Position numbers and translations under genes: made by a program. Below are positions 9,552 through 18,663 of a DNA stretch of 53,733 nucleotides, piece after piece; position 1 is the first letter of the stretch; the number at the start of each line of letters is the position of its first letter. The notes under the pieces were generated by a model, which ran no database searches, was not told where the DNA came from, and saw only the letters and a list, made by a program, of their open reading frames with translations. The DNA comes from Phycisphaerales bacterium Planc_01 (GTDB taxonomy: Bacteria > Planctomycetota > Phycisphaerae > Sedimentisphaerales > Anaerobacaceae): positions 1 through 53,733 of the forward strand of contig LVBB01000153.1 of the NCBI GenBank assembly GCA_001603075.1, in the 5' to 3' direction.

Positions 9552-10478
9552 CTATCCGTCCAGTTCCATCGCAGAGCGAAATGCGTCCACTTCCTGTCGG
9601 GTCGGCATCGAGGACTGCGCCCCCATCCGCGTGGTCGATAGCGCCGCCACACGGCCGGCGAACATCGCCGCCTCACGAAGGGATTGTCCCTGTGCCAAAC
9701 CGAGTGCCAGGCTGCCCGTAAAGGCGTCCCCGGCCGCCGTGGCGTCCACCGCCCGCACCGGCACCGCCGGGACGAATTCCCTCGTGGCCCCGTCGGCCAG
9801 CAAGAAGCCCTTGGCCCCCATCGTCACAATCACGGCCCCGACGCCCGACGACAGCAGTCGCTCGGCCGCCAGGGATGCCGTCACCTCGTCGCTCACCTCC
9901 ATCCCGGTCAGGATCTGGGCCTCGGTCTCATTGGGTGTGAGCACCGTCACTTGCTTGAGCAGGTCCGGCCGCAGCTTCTGCGCCGGCGCCGGATCGAGAA
10001 CAAAAGGCACGCCTGCCTCACGGGCCATCTGCGCGGCACATTCCACCGTCTCGACGGGGACCTCCAACTGAGCCACCACCGCACCGGCCGAGGCGATCTC
10101 ACGCTGCGCTCGCCGCACGTCGTCGGGGCTGAGCCGGTTGTTGGCGCCGGGGGCCACAACGATCACGTTGTTTCCCGCCGAGTCGACGGCGATCAACGCC
10201 ACCCCCGAAGCCACTCCCAGCGTCGAGGTCACGTATTCCGTGCGGAGCCCTTCCCTCTCGAAGTTGGCGAGCGAACGCTGACCGAACAGATCATCGCCGA
10301 GACGGGCAACGAAGCAGACCTCCGCGCCAAGCTTGGCCGCCGCGACCGCCTGGTTGGCGCCTTTGCCGCCGGGGACCATGACGAAGTCGCCGCCGAGGAC
10401 CGTTTCGCCGAGCTGAGGGATCCGAGGCGCCTTAACGACGAGGTCCATGTTCGAGCTGCCTACGACAACGATTCTCAC
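9552..10478 (-). CDS. rbsK: Ribokinase
   Basis: A 308-residue PfkB-family carbohydrate kinase that phosphorylates ribose to ribose-5-phosphate in the cytosol. Diagnostic features are SSNMDLV at the N terminus, GGKGANQAVAAAKLG (about residues 38-52), the substrate-side LGDDLFGQ, and the C-terminal ATP/catalytic-base motif DATAAGDAFTG (about 244-254, aspartate as base). Length is typical (about 309). The start is GTG at 10478. It is the first gene of the run ribokinase, binding protein, ATPase, M50 protease, with 9-base and overlapping junctions. The hypothesis that it serves imported ribose is supported by this linkage, although other PfkB substrates cannot be excluded. Confidence 0.9.
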   Translation of the reverse strand: MRIVVVGSSNMDLVVKAPRIPQLGETVLGGDFVMVPGGKGANQAVAAAKLGAEVCFVARLGDDLFGQRSLANFEREGLRTEYVTSTLGVASGVALIAVDSAGNNVIVVAPGANNRLSPDDVRRAQREIASAGAVVAQLEVPVETVECAAQMAREAGVPFVLDPAPAQKLRPDLLKQVTVLTPNETEAQILTGMEVSDEVTASLAAERLLSSGVGAVIVTMGAKGFLLADGATREFVPAVPVRAVDATAAGDAFTGSLALGLAQGQSLREAAMFAGRVAALSTTRMGAQSSMPTRQEVDAFRSAMELDG

Positions 10479-10480
10479 CT

Positions 10481-10490
10481 GTTCGCGAAC
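10481..10490. promoter_or_regulatory. Perfect palindrome just upstream of the ribokinase start
   Basis: GTTCGCGAAC is a perfect 10-bp palindrome with a central CG, two bases upstream of the ribokinase GTG and covering its ribosome-binding region. A central CpG is usual in LacI-family operators, and sugar operons are often controlled by them. No regulator gene is nearby, and a 10-bp palindrome can arise by chance, so this is only a candidate. Confidence 0.25.
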
Positions 10491-10651
10491 GATGTCTTGC
10501 CTCCTGTACCAGGGCGCATCGCACCGAATGCTGTCACAATCGGGGCTCTCTCGGTTTATGGTTTACAGGCCCCTGTCTGCAATCTACGATTGGGTGCAGG
10601 ATGCCATGGTACGTCTGAAACGGAAGGCAGTCAAATGCAAAGGCCCGGCTT

Positions 10652-11365
10652 ATGGATGTGATTCCAGCGATCGACCTGCGGGACGGCAAGGTCGTCCGGC
10701 TGATTCAAGGACAATACGACAGGCAAATCACCTACCGGGACGACCCCGCCGAGCAGGCGCGGCAGTTCCACGCCGACGGCGCGCGGTGGTTGCACATCGT
10801 CGATCTCGACGGCGCCAAGGCGGGCCGGCCGGTCAACACCGCGACCATCGAGGCCATCGCCCGCCTCGACTTGTTGAAGGTCGAAGTCGGCGGCGGCCTG
10901 CGCGATGAGGCCTCGATCGCCCAACTGCTCGACATGGGCGTGACGCGTGTCATCATCGGGACCAAGGCGGTCAGCGACTTCGACTGGTTCAGCCGGATGG
11001 CGGAGAAGTTCGCCGGCCGGATCGTGTTGGGCCTCGATGCCCGAGGCTCGATGGTCGCCACGCACGGCTGGCTCGAAGACAGCAAACAGACCGTCCTCGA
11101 GTTCGCCGCTCGCGCGGACGAATTGCCGCTGGCCGCGATCATCTACACCGACATCGCGAAAGATGGGATGCTGACGGGACCGAACATCGAGCGGACCGAG
11201 GCCCTGGCCCAAGCTGTGAAGACCCCGGTCGTCGCCTCCGGCGGGGTCAAGGAGGTGGACGACATCCGCCGGCTCCACCCCATCGGTGTCTCCGGCGTGA
11301 TCGTCGGCCGCAGCCTCTACGAAGGAACCCTCACCCTCCGAGACGCCATCGCCGCCGCTCGATGA
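10652..11365 (+). CDS. hisA: HisA, ProFAR isomerase of histidine biosynthesis
   Basis: A 237-residue (beta/alpha)8 barrel that catalyses the Amadori rearrangement of ProFAR to PRFAR, the fourth step of histidine synthesis. The catalytic aspartates are visible in PAIDLRDGKVVRL (Asp8) and VLGLDARG (about Asp127). The two phosphate-binding loops appear as VGGGLRD (about 79-85) and VVASGGVKEVDD...GVIVGRSLYEG (about 192 and 216-226). YTDIAKDGMLTGPN (about 166-179) is the family signature. The gene stands alone, with ribokinase divergent on one side and M56 convergent on the other, and no other his gene in the window. AAAGG lies about 9 bases before the ATG. A second start two codons on is possible. 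Confidence 0.95.
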   Translation: MDVIPAIDLRDGKVVRLIQGQYDRQITYRDDPAEQARQFHADGARWLHIVDLDGAKAGRPVNTATIEAIARLDLLKVEVGGGLRDEASIAQLLDMGVTRVIIGTKAVSDFDWFSRMAEKFAGRIVLGLDARGSMVATHGWLEDSKQTVLEFAARADELPLAAIIYTDIAKDGMLTGPNIERTEALAQAVKTPVVASGGVKEVDDIRRLHPIGVSGVIVGRSLYEGTLTLRDAIAAAR

Positions 11366-11420
11366 CGGGTCCACAGCGGCATCGTCTGCACACGTACGAG
11401 GGGTGTGATCATGCTGCACT

Positions 11421-14400
11421 CTATGGCAGGCGCCGAACGCTAAAATCGTCGAATAGGACAGGGGACTTCGCAGCGCTGATCGCTACAGGCCCCTTGGACA
11501 GCCGCGCATCTGTTCTCTCGATCACAAGCTTATCATCCAGATAGCCCCGCAAGTGCTCGCCCCGGACCTCGAATGCCAGCTTGTACCACTTGCCTTGGAC
11601 TAAGGTGCAGGGATTTCTGCCCAAAAGGGCCCCATAGCGCGCGCCTGAGGCATTGCTATAGTTGAATGTGAGCCCCGACGAGCTTGTGGGTGCGGTATAG
11701 ACAGAGAAAATGTAACCATCCAGGCCCTTGATGCCGAAGTTGGAGGGTGTCGCCCGCGCCTGAATCCCCACGAATCCCGGCCCAGGGCCCCCTTCCCTCA
11801 CGCAGACACGGACGGTCACAAGGTAGTTCGCCCAGTCTATTTGCTTGAGGCAGGCACGGGACATTACAAGCATTAACTGACCATTCTCGACCGCGTGAGC
11901 CGGTGGGGGTGATGCCTCGGGGCTCAAAGGCACAATCTGCCAATGCTTGGACAGCCCATTGTCGAAGTTGTCCGAGAAGACAGGACCGGTAATAGGCTCA
12001 GGTTGGCCGGCGGGTTGGGATTCGGATGGGTCTTCTGTAACGGCGGGTGTGGCGGCCTTTGGCTGAGTGGGCGGAATCGCCCCCGCTTCGATTCTCTCCA
12101 CGATGTCGTCCACGGCCACCGCATAGAGCCGCCCTTCGGGCCTCACGGCTGCAAGACCCTCGCACTCATACGCCACGTGCGTGCCGTCCGGCGACCAGGC
12201 ATGGCTCCAAGTGTTCGTGGCCGGACCCATGTCCACTGCCCCTGTTTTCTGCAGGCGACCTCCCTCAACGCGTGCGAACAGAATGTGCCCGCAAGAATTC
12301 CGTGGAGCTCCAGCAAGCTGCTCCCAGCAGGCCAGGGCCAGTCGGCTGCCGTCGGGGCTCCAACCGTGCCATTTCAAACTCTCAATTCCCAGTTCCTTCA
12401 AGTCGGCGATGGGCTCCGCCTTGCCGCCGGACAAGGGCTGACGCACCAGCACGCCGTCTTCCGCAAGGGTCAGCGACTTGCTGTCCGGCGACCATGCCCA
12501 TTTCGGCGTATCTTTCCGGATCACCACCGCGTCTCCACCGACACTTGGGACCACCTTCAACTCCCCGGTGCCCGCGTCCTCGGAGACGAAGGCCAGCATC
12601 TTCCCATCGGGCGACCACGTCAGGTCGCGCTCGATCGCGGCCGTTCGGGTAAGACGGATCGGCGTTCTGCCATCCGTGAAGACGACCCAGATGTCTTCGT
12701 CGTCCGCGGGATCGGCCTTGCAGGCCAATGCCGCCCGCGTGCTGTCGGGCGACCATACCGCAGGCCCCGGGGATGTCATGCGACATAGCGCCGTGGCCGG
12801 TCCGCTCGCCTTATGGTCGGCCACGGACAGAGGGATCAGGTTCAAATCCACCGTGCTCGTGCCGGATTCCCGGGCCGGGGTGAAGAGCAGCCACTTGCTG
12901 TCGGGCGATACGGACAGGAGCGTGGCTTTGGCGGAGACGGCGGGTTGGAGGGTGAACGGAACGGGTATGTCCCCGGAGAAGGAACTCGCGAATAGACCGG
13001 TTTCCCACTGCCGACTGTCTTCCCCCAGCTCGGTGTATGCTTGGTGAAATACTGTCCGTCCATCGGGCGCCCATTGGAAGCCTTCCATCCTGTAATCCGG
13101 CGCGACGTCCACCTCTCTGAGAGCCGCGCCTTCGGCCGACGCGACCCGGACCCCATACGTGAGCTTGGTGCTCCCTTGATAGAAGAAGAGCTTGCTCCGA
13201 TCGGCAGACGGCCCCACGCAGAGCACCGAATTCGTCTCAAGTTCCATCGGCCAGGAAATGAGGTACTCCTGGCCCTCAGGGTATCGCACGAATCCCGCCC
13301 CTTCCCACCGTGGAGCTCCGAACCGCCGTCGCGCTCCGATCAGCCACTGCCCGTCTTGGGACCAACACATTGGGTTCGGCGTCTGCTCGCACAGCATTCG
13401 CGCGGCGCCGTCGTCCCTCGGTTTCACCCAGAATCCTCCGCCGGAGTCCGTCAGGGTCAGGGCAACACACTTTCCATCCGGCGAGGGCAGCCCCGTGGCT
13501 GCGGCGTCCGGGTAACTGACCGGGGCACCGGTCCCCGCGGAGAAGGCGTACTGATGGAACCGGCCTTCCGCGTCGTAGGCCGGAAAGAAGACCGTCTGTG
13601 AGTCCCGCGTCCAGTAGAGGGCTTTCTGTCCGCCCCATCCAGGCGCCAGGCGTCCTCCTCCCAAGTCCAGGAGTCTCTTCGCGGGACCGTCCGGCCGCAG
13701 CGTCTCGGGGGAAACAGGCTGCAGCCAGACCGCGTTTTGTCCGTGGGCGATGTAGCGCCCATTGGGAGACACCGCCACGTTGCTGACATCACCAGGGCGC
13801 TTGGTGTAGCGGAACGTCTCGGTTCCATCGAGCGGGATGACACGCCCCCAAGAGAGCAGGAAACGCGCATCGGGCGACAGGATGAGCTTGTTGACATGCA
13901 GAATCACGTCGTTGGCCCCGGAGAACGTCTGGGCCAGCACGAACTTGAGTCCGGTGTTCGGATCAACAAAGACATCGCCCACCTGCGCAGAAGAAGCTGT
14001 TTCGCTTGCTCTTGCTGTGGCTTCCGCTGAAGGCGTGGACGCCTCCTGGCTGGACCTTTCGCCTCTGGCCATGGGCAGCAGGATGGCCGCGATAAGGAGG
14101 ATTGCGATTGCGCCGAAGACTCCGATTTTCGCTGTTTGGGGTATAGGTCGCGTCAGCATGTGTTTGATCCTCCTTTTCAAGGCTCGTTTCGATTCGGCGA
14201 CGCCGACCAGGCGTAGCCCGAAATCCGCCTTCCAGAACGCCATTTCGCCGATGCTGATGAGCGTGTTGCTGTAATCTCTCGCCTGCCCGCCGAGAGCGAC
14301 GAGGACCGTCTCGTCTACCGCCTCCTCACAGGTCCGGCGGATCATGGCGTTGGCAAGCCACACGAACGGATTGTAGAAGTAGACGACCTGCAGGCACGTC

Positions 14401-15179
14401 TGCACAGCGTTGACCCACAGGTCCGCTCGCTTGATGTGGGCCAGCTCATGGATCAGGGTCGCCTTGAGTCCATCGGGTGAGAGCTTGTCCACGAGCGAAC
14501 CCGGCATCAGGATGGTGGGTCGCAGCAGGCCGCAGACCGCCGGGCTGGACAGGGCCTCCGAGGTTCGCAATTCGACCCGCCCCCGGACTCCGACCTGCCG
14601 GCGGCACGCCTCGAGCATATCGAGCAATGGGCCTTGTGCCGTCGGACCGGCTGCGACAAGCCCCCGGACAAACCGCATCCGCTGGGCGAGCGCAACCGCG
14701 AAGGCGAGTATCCCCACAAGCCAGAACAACAGGCCGATTGCCTTCCAGGTGATCGGGGTCAGATTCACGGCAGCAGGTATCACAGGGCCATCCGGCTCAA
14801 CGACGATTGTGGAAGGCTCCACAGGAGGCATTGCGCCCGATGGCTGAGGAGACGCCGAAAAAGGCAGCCCCGCTGCTTCAAACCGGTCGATATCCACAAA
14901 ATGCTCCGGCACAACGAAGCCGGCAGGTGCACGGTCCGGGACCCAGTATCCGATCCCCGTCGGCAGCGAGAGCGTCGGCGGCAAGATCAGCTTCACCAGC
15001 ACGAGCAGCCAGATGCAATAGCGAAAGACGGCGCGCACCCGCTTGCGCAGCAGCAGGTCGATACCGAAGAGCACGATGACCAGCACCGCCGATTGCAGAA
15101 AGGCCCCGACAGCGTACCGGCCGAATGCGTCGCCGAGGTGATTCAAGCCGTTCACACACTCATTGATGATCGCGACCAT
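11421..15179 (-). CDS. M56 (BlaR1-type) membrane metallopeptidase fused to a WD40/TolB-like propeller and a C-terminal beta-sandwich
   Basis: A 1252-residue membrane protein. N-terminal helices at about 24-46 and 52-70, another at 144-166, then the M56 peptidase core with zinc motif HELAH (244-248), the downstream ECAVDE-like acidic ligand region (EEAVDE, 285-290), and a last helix at about 352-371. Residues 400-1030 hold about eleven SPDG/SPDS-type repeats (for example SPNGRYIAHG, SPDSKWLLFT, SPDGKMLAFV), a beta-propeller placed on the far side of the membrane. The last about 190 residues (from FSDNFDNGLSKHW) look like a LamG/DUF1080-type sandwich. No penicillin-binding sensor domain is present. 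The ATG at 15179 is chosen because GGGAGG lies upstream. A GTG at 15194 would swallow that SD. The stop of blaI is 33 bases upstream. Confidence 0.9.
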   Translation of the reverse strand: MVAIINECVNGLNHLGDAFGRYAVGAFLQSAVLVIVLFGIDLLLRKRVRAVFRYCIWLLVLVKLILPPTLSLPTGIGYWVPDRAPAGFVVPEHFVDIDRFEAAGLPFSASPQPSGAMPPVEPSTIVVEPDGPVIPAAVNLTPITWKAIGLLFWLVGILAFAVALAQRMRFVRGLVAAGPTAQGPLLDMLEACRRQVGVRGRVELRTSEALSSPAVCGLLRPTILMPGSLVDKLSPDGLKATLIHELAHIKRADLWVNAVQTCLQVVYFYNPFVWLANAMIRRTCEEAVDETVLVALGGQARDYSNTLISIGEMAFWKADFGLRLVGVAESKRALKRRIKHMLTRPIPQTAKIGVFGAIAILLIAAILLPMARGERSSQEASTPSAEATARASETASSAQVGDVFVDPNTGLKFVLAQTFSGANDVILHVNKLILSPDARFLLSWGRVIPLDGTETFRYTKRPGDVSNVAVSPNGRYIAHGQNAVWLQPVSPETLRPDGPAKRLLDLGGGRLAPGWGGQKALYWTRDSQTVFFPAYDAEGRFHQYAFSAGTGAPVSYPDAAATGLPSPDGKCVALTLTDSGGGFWVKPRDDGAARMLCEQTPNPMCWSQDGQWLIGARRRFGAPRWEGAGFVRYPEGQEYLISWPMELETNSVLCVGPSADRSKLFFYQGSTKLTYGVRVASAEGAALREVDVAPDYRMEGFQWAPDGRTVFHQAYTELGEDSRQWETGLFASSFSGDIPVPFTLQPAVSAKATLLSVSPDSKWLLFTPARESGTSTVDLNLIPLSVADHKASGPATALCRMTSPGPAVWSPDSTRAALACKADPADDEDIWVVFTDGRTPIRLTRTAAIERDLTWSPDGKMLAFVSEDAGTGELKVVPSVGGDAVVIRKDTPKWAWSPDSKSLTLAEDGVLVRQPLSGGKAEPIADLKELGIESLKWHGWSPDGSRLALACWEQLAGAPRNSCGHILFARVEGGRLQKTGAVDMGPATNTWSHAWSPDGTHVAYECEGLAAVRPEGRLYAVAVDDIVERIEAGAIPPTQPKAATPAVTEDPSESQPAGQPEPITGPVFSDNFDNGLSKHWQIVPLSPEASPPPAHAVENGQLMLVMSRACLKQIDWANYLVTVRVCVREGGPGPGFVGIQARATPSNFGIKGLDGYIFSVYTAPTSSSGLTFNYSNASGARYGALLGRNPCTLVQGKWYKLAFEVRGEHLRGYLDDKLVIERTDARLSKGPVAISAAKSPVLFDDFSVRRLP

Positions 15180-15212
15180 GGGTGGACCTCCCACTTCTGT
15201 GAATCTACAGGG

Positions 15213-15632
15213 TCAATCTTCCCCCTTCTCAGCCTTCTTCACCAGTTCGCGAAGCTCCGCCGCTTCGTCCTTGGAGAGCCCCTCATGCTCGATGAGGAAC
15301 TTCAGCATGGGCGTCATCGCCCCGCCGAAGGCTCGCCCGAGCATCTTGCGGAGCTCACCTCGTCGGGCCTCCACCTCGCTGATGCAGGACCGGAAGAGCT
15401 GGAGGTTGCGAATCCGCTCGATCTCCAGGAAGCCCTTGGCAGCCATGCGATCCATGGTGAGTTTGACTGTCGCGTAGCACCAGTCCTTGGTGGCCGCCAA
15501 CGCCTCCTGGACGGTCCCGGCCGCACAGGGCTCCTTGTCCCAGACAACCCGCATGATCTCCCACTCGGCCTCGGTGAGTTCCGCCACCGTCTTCTTCCGT
15601 CTGCCGGCTCTTGACTGCTTCGATGTACCCAC
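15213..15632 (-). CDS. BlaI/MecI/CopY family transcriptional repressor
   Basis: A 139-residue winged-helix repressor. The family signature reads LTEAEWEIMRVVWDKEPC (about residues 19-36), followed by the recognition helix WCYATVKLTMDRMAAKGFL (about 51-69) and a helical C-terminal dimerisation region with the cleavage-site neighbourhood of MecI-type proteins. In characterised systems the partner BlaR1/MecR1 inactivates the repressor by proteolysis. The M56 gene follows 33 bases downstream, the classical repressor-sensor pair. Start is GTG at 15632 with a strong GGAGG seven bases upstream. A promoter with an embedded palindrome lies immediately upstream, suggesting autoregulation. Target signal is not antibiotic-specific as far as the sequence shows. 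Confidence 0.93.
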   Translation of the reverse strand: MGTSKQSRAGRRKKTVAELTEAEWEIMRVVWDKEPCAAGTVQEALAATKDWCYATVKLTMDRMAAKGFLEIERIRNLQLFRSCISEVEARRGELRKMLGRAFGGAMTPMLKFLIEHEGLSKDEAAELRELVKKAEKGED

Positions 15633-15645
15633 GTATATGCCTCCT

Positions 15646-15690
15646 TATTTGATTTACCATGATAGTATTTGATATAAATCAAAGTCGCAA
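15646..15690 (-). promoter_or_regulatory. blaI-M56 promoter with palindromic operator in the spacer
   Basis: Read on the minus strand: TTGCGA (15690-15685, 4/6 to -35), a 17-base spacer, TACTAT (15667-15662, 4/6 to -10). The spacer contains the palindrome TTTGATATAAATCAAA (15668-15683, 6-bp arms, 4-base centre). TATTTGAT recurs at 15646-15653 and 15666-15673, exactly 20 bp or two helical turns apart, with the second copy overlapping the palindrome. A repressor bound here would block RNA polymerase. It does not match the TACAnnTGTA operator of Gram-positive BlaI/MecI. BlaI binding is an inference from position. Confidence 0.5.
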
Positions 15691-15787
15691 GTGAAAAATC
15701 AACCATTTCTCAAGATATTTGCACACGGCCTGCTGGGGTTCTGCGGCCACGCGAGGGTCGTCTTCCCCGGCTGCCGCACAATCGCGC

Positions 15788-16810
15788 TCATGAGGTCATC
15801 GACGTCGCCCGCGTATAGCACTCGGGGGGCCCGACGGCTGGCTGCATCAGGCCCTTTTCAAAGAGGAACCGGCGGATGTGCGTGCAGAGGTGGCACTTGC
15901 CGGCATACGCCCCCAGAGGCTGGTAGCCAAGCGATTTGGCCTTCTCCAACAGGCCACGGGGCCCTTCTCTGCACAGCAGTCCTACGAATGTGTTTGCCAG
16001 CGGATCGAACTGCCTCCACGTTTCTTCCAGGCACATCTGGTCAACATTGCCCATGACGATCCCGCTGCACGTGCCGCTGAAGACGTTGCCGTAGGGGTCG
16101 ATATGCACGCCTTTGGCGCCCAGGAAATCGCCCAGGCAATTCGCATTCCTGAACGTCTCGACAGGCTTGGATGCAAGCAGGTTGGCCAAGCGGTCGCCCG
16201 CCCGGCCCGTGAAACGGAATGGATGCTCGCGATAGGCTTCTGTGCATTCGCCATCGCTGAGCCTGCCCGACCGGGGCCTGTCAAGGTACTCCTCCCAGCG
16301 AACCAGGACATGGTCCGAGCCAAACACCCGTTTCGCTGCGGAGGCCAGGCGGCGAGCTCGCTCGCCATCCACGTATTCCTGATGAAACGGGTCGGCACTG
16401 ATCTTCAGACGCTGCACGCCGAGATCGAGGAGGGTTTGCAGACGGTCCCAGACGAGTTCTTCGTCCGCCGCCCAGGAGCCGTTGGTCTCGACCAGATCGA
16501 CCGGGCCCAGCTTCTGCCGCTTGCCTTCGGCGAGAATCTCGACGAGATGATCCCAGTAGAGAAACGGTTCGCCTCCGGTCAGATGGATTCTGGCCCCATC
16601 GCCGGACAGGTTCTTCAACGAGCGCCAGGCAGCGACAGCGGTTTCGACGGGCATCAGCCCGCCCTTCTGGGGGGAACAATGGTAATAGCAGAACTCGCAC
16701 GTCGCACTGCACTTGTACGTCAACAGCAACCCGGCCGAACGCCACAGCTTGAACTTCCGCTCATCCCGCGCCAGGCCTCGGTTGTACGCATTGTCCGACA
16801 GATCGAGCAT
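15788..16810 (-). CDS. Radical SAM protein of unassigned reaction
   Basis: A 340-residue radical S-adenosylmethionine enzyme. The [4Fe-4S]-SAM motif is CSATCEFC (cysteines 34, 38, 41), followed by YYHC, then the [10 protein letters not shown] glycine motif (about 77-86) and a later ETNGS strand. The C-terminal third has additional cysteines ([12 protein letters not shown], and GKCHLCTH near the end), an arrangement like the auxiliary-cluster or SPASM tails of peptide-modifying enzymes, but no peptide substrate is nearby. Conserved sequence begins at MLDLSDN (16810), 5 bases after the mnmG stop. The longer frame to 16873 would overlap mnmG. The tight spacing implies co-transcription with mnmG. 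Function not assigned. Confidence 0.85.
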   Translation of the reverse strand: MLDLSDNAYNRGLARDERKFKLWRSAGLLLTYKCSATCEFCYYHCSPQKGGLMPVETAVAAWRSLKNLSGDGARIHLTGGEPFLYWDHLVEILAEGKRQKLGPVDLVETNGSWAADEELVWDRLQTLLDLGVQRLKISADPFHQEYVDGERARRLASAAKRVFGSDHVLVRWEEYLDRPRSGRLSDGECTEAYREHPFRFTGRAGDRLANLLASKPVETFRNANCLGDFLGAKGVHIDPYGNVFSGTCSGIVMGNVDQMCLEETWRQFDPLANTFVGLLCREGPRGLLEKAKSLGYQPLGAYAGKCHLCTHIRRFLFEKGLMQPAVGPPECYTRATSMTS

Positions 16811-16815
16811 GGACG

Positions 16816-18663
16816 TCACGCCGCTCCTTCCCCGGATGCCCTGCGTGCCGAACCGGAGAGCTTCTTCAGCCACACCTGCAGGACCGTGATGTCAGCCGGC
16901 GTGATGCCGCTGATGCGGGAGGCGTGGCCCAGGGTGGCCGGCTCGAAGGCAATGAGCTTCTCTCTGGCCTCGCAGCGCAGGTGCTCCACACCGGCGTAGT
17001 CGAAGTTGGCGGGAATCTTCTTGCTGTCGAGGTCATGCTGCGCGGCCACCAGACGCTGTTGCTTGGCCAGGTAGCCTTCGTACTTGGCATCGACGACAAC
17101 AGCCTCCACAATATGCCGCCCATAGCCGGTGACCTTGATCTCGGGAAGCGCGGCCAATTGTCCGGCCAAATCGCTGTTGGGCCTTCGCAACAGGTCCCAC
17201 AGGCTGCTGCCTTCGCGGCGCGTCGCCTGCAGGTAGGAGCGAAGGCGCTCGATGTCGTCCAGCTTCTTGCGGAACCGGGCGTAACGGACATCGTCAGCCA
17301 AACCAATGGACCGACCGATCTGGGTCAGTCGCCGGTCGGCGTTGTCGGACCGCAGGGCCAACCGGTGCTCGGCGCGCGAGGTGAACATGCGATAGGGTTC
17401 GTCGATCCCCCGCGTCATCAGATCGTCGATCAGAACGCCGATGTACGCGCGATCTCGCCCCAGGACCAGCGGTTCTTCGCCGCGGAGCTTCTTCGTCGCG
17501 TTGATGCCGGCCAGGATGCCTTGCCCCGCCGCCTCTTCGTAGCCGCTGGTTCCGTTGATCTGCCCGGCCAGGAACAGACCGTCGATGCGTTTCGTCTCCA
17601 GACTGGGCTGCAACTGGGTCGGAGGGCAGTAGTCGTATTCGATGGCGTAGGCGTAGTGGACGATCCGCGCACGCTCGGTGCCCGGCATCAGGCGAAGCAT
17701 CTGTTCCTGCACCTCGCGGGGCAGTGACGTGCTGATCCCGTTGCAGTAGATGGTCGTTTGTGCCTCGTCCTCCGGTTCGAGGAACACCTGATGGCGTTGC
17801 TTGTCGGCAAAGCGGAGAATCTTGGTCTCAATGCTTGGGCAATAGCGCGGTCCGGTCGATTGAATCTGGCCCGTGTACAGCGGTGCGCGATCGAGGTTGT
17901 CGCGAATCAACTGGTGCATCCGCTCGTTCGTGTAGGTGATCCAGCAAGGCGTCTGCGCGCGGTCGATCCGGTCCGTCAGAAACGAGAACGGCACGGGCTC
18001 GCTGTCGCCGTGCTGGATTTCGAGCTTGCCGAGATCGCACGTCGCCGCATCGAGCCGCACGGGCGTTCCGGTCTTGAGACGCTGCACTTCGAGGCCCAGC
18101 CGTTCGAGACTGGCCGACAGCTCATCGGCCGCCGGTTCGCCGAGCCGCCCGCCCGGCTGTCGCTCGGTCCCCACGTGCATCAGGCCCCGCAGGAACGTCC
18201 CGGTCGTCAACACCACCGTCGCTGCCGAGAAGACGGCCCCATCGTGACATCGCACGCCTCGGACGCGATTGTGCTCTGTGAGGATTTCCGAGACCATCGC
18301 CTCGACGATCGTCAGGTTGGGCGTCCGTTCCAGCGCAACCCGCATGAACTCCTGGTAGCGGTACTTGTCGGCCTGGGCCCTCGGCGCGCGAACGGCGGGC
18401 CCCTTGGAGCGATTGAGCAGACGGAACTGAATGCCCGTGGCGTCCGTCGCCAGGCCCATGAGGCCACCCAGCGCATCGACCTCGCAGGCGATCTGGCCCT
18501 TGCCGAGTCCGCCGATGGCGGGATTGCAGCTCATCTTGGCGATCGTGTCCCGGCTGAGAGTAATCAGGCCCGTGCGCGCGCCGATCCTGGCGGCGGCGTG
18601 GGCGGCCTCGATACCGGCGTGCCCGGCCCCCACGACGATACAGTCGAGCTCACCGGCTTTCAT
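16816..18663 (-). CDS. mnmG: MnmG (GidA), tRNA uridine 5-carboxymethylaminomethyl modification enzyme
   Basis: A 615-residue FAD-dependent enzyme that, with MnmE, installs the carboxymethylaminomethyl group on wobble U34 of certain tRNAs. FAD-binding [19 protein letters not shown] (about residues 10-28) is followed by [13 protein letters not shown] (45-57), TGTFLRG, PGGRLGE and the TGTPVRLD and FSFLTD blocks. [21 protein letters not shown] (about 367-387) and [15 protein letters not shown] are family signatures. The C-terminal MnmE-binding helices end at about 615. Length is normal. The start at MKAGELDC (18663) is internal to the acpS gene end and overlaps it by 14 bases. No mnmE gene is in the window. 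Confidence 0.97.
   Translation of the reverse strand: MKAGELDCIVVGAGHAGIEAAHAAARIGARTGLITLSRDTIAKMSCNPAIGGLGKGQIACEVDALGGLMGLATDATGIQFRLLNRSKGPAVRAPRAQADKYRYQEFMRVALERTPNLTIVEAMVSEILTEHNRVRGVRCHDGAVFSAATVVLTTGTFLRGLMHVGTERQPGGRLGEPAADELSASLERLGLEVQRLKTGTPVRLDAATCDLGKLEIQHGDSEPVPFSFLTDRIDRAQTPCWITYTNERMHQLIRDNLDRAPLYTGQIQSTGPRYCPSIETKILRFADKQRHQVFLEPEDEAQTTIYCNGISTSLPREVQEQMLRLMPGTERARIVHYAYAIEYDYCPPTQLQPSLETKRIDGLFLAGQINGTSGYEEAAGQGILAGINATKKLRGEEPLVLGRDRAYIGVLIDDLMTRGIDEPYRMFTSRAEHRLALRSDNADRRLTQIGRSIGLADDVRYARFRKKLDDIERLRSYLQATRREGSSLWDLLRRPNSDLAGQLAALPEIKVTGYGRHIVEAVVVDAKYEGYLAKQQRLVAAQHDLDSKKIPANFDYAGVEHLRCEAREKLIAFEPATLGHASRISGITPADITVLQVWLKKLSGSARRASGEGAA

Noticed and set aside
11421-15632. 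Beta-lactam resistance sensor (BlaR1) interpretation
   Set aside because: The penicillin-binding domain is missing and no beta-lactamase gene is near. Only the M56/BlaI signalling logic is supported.
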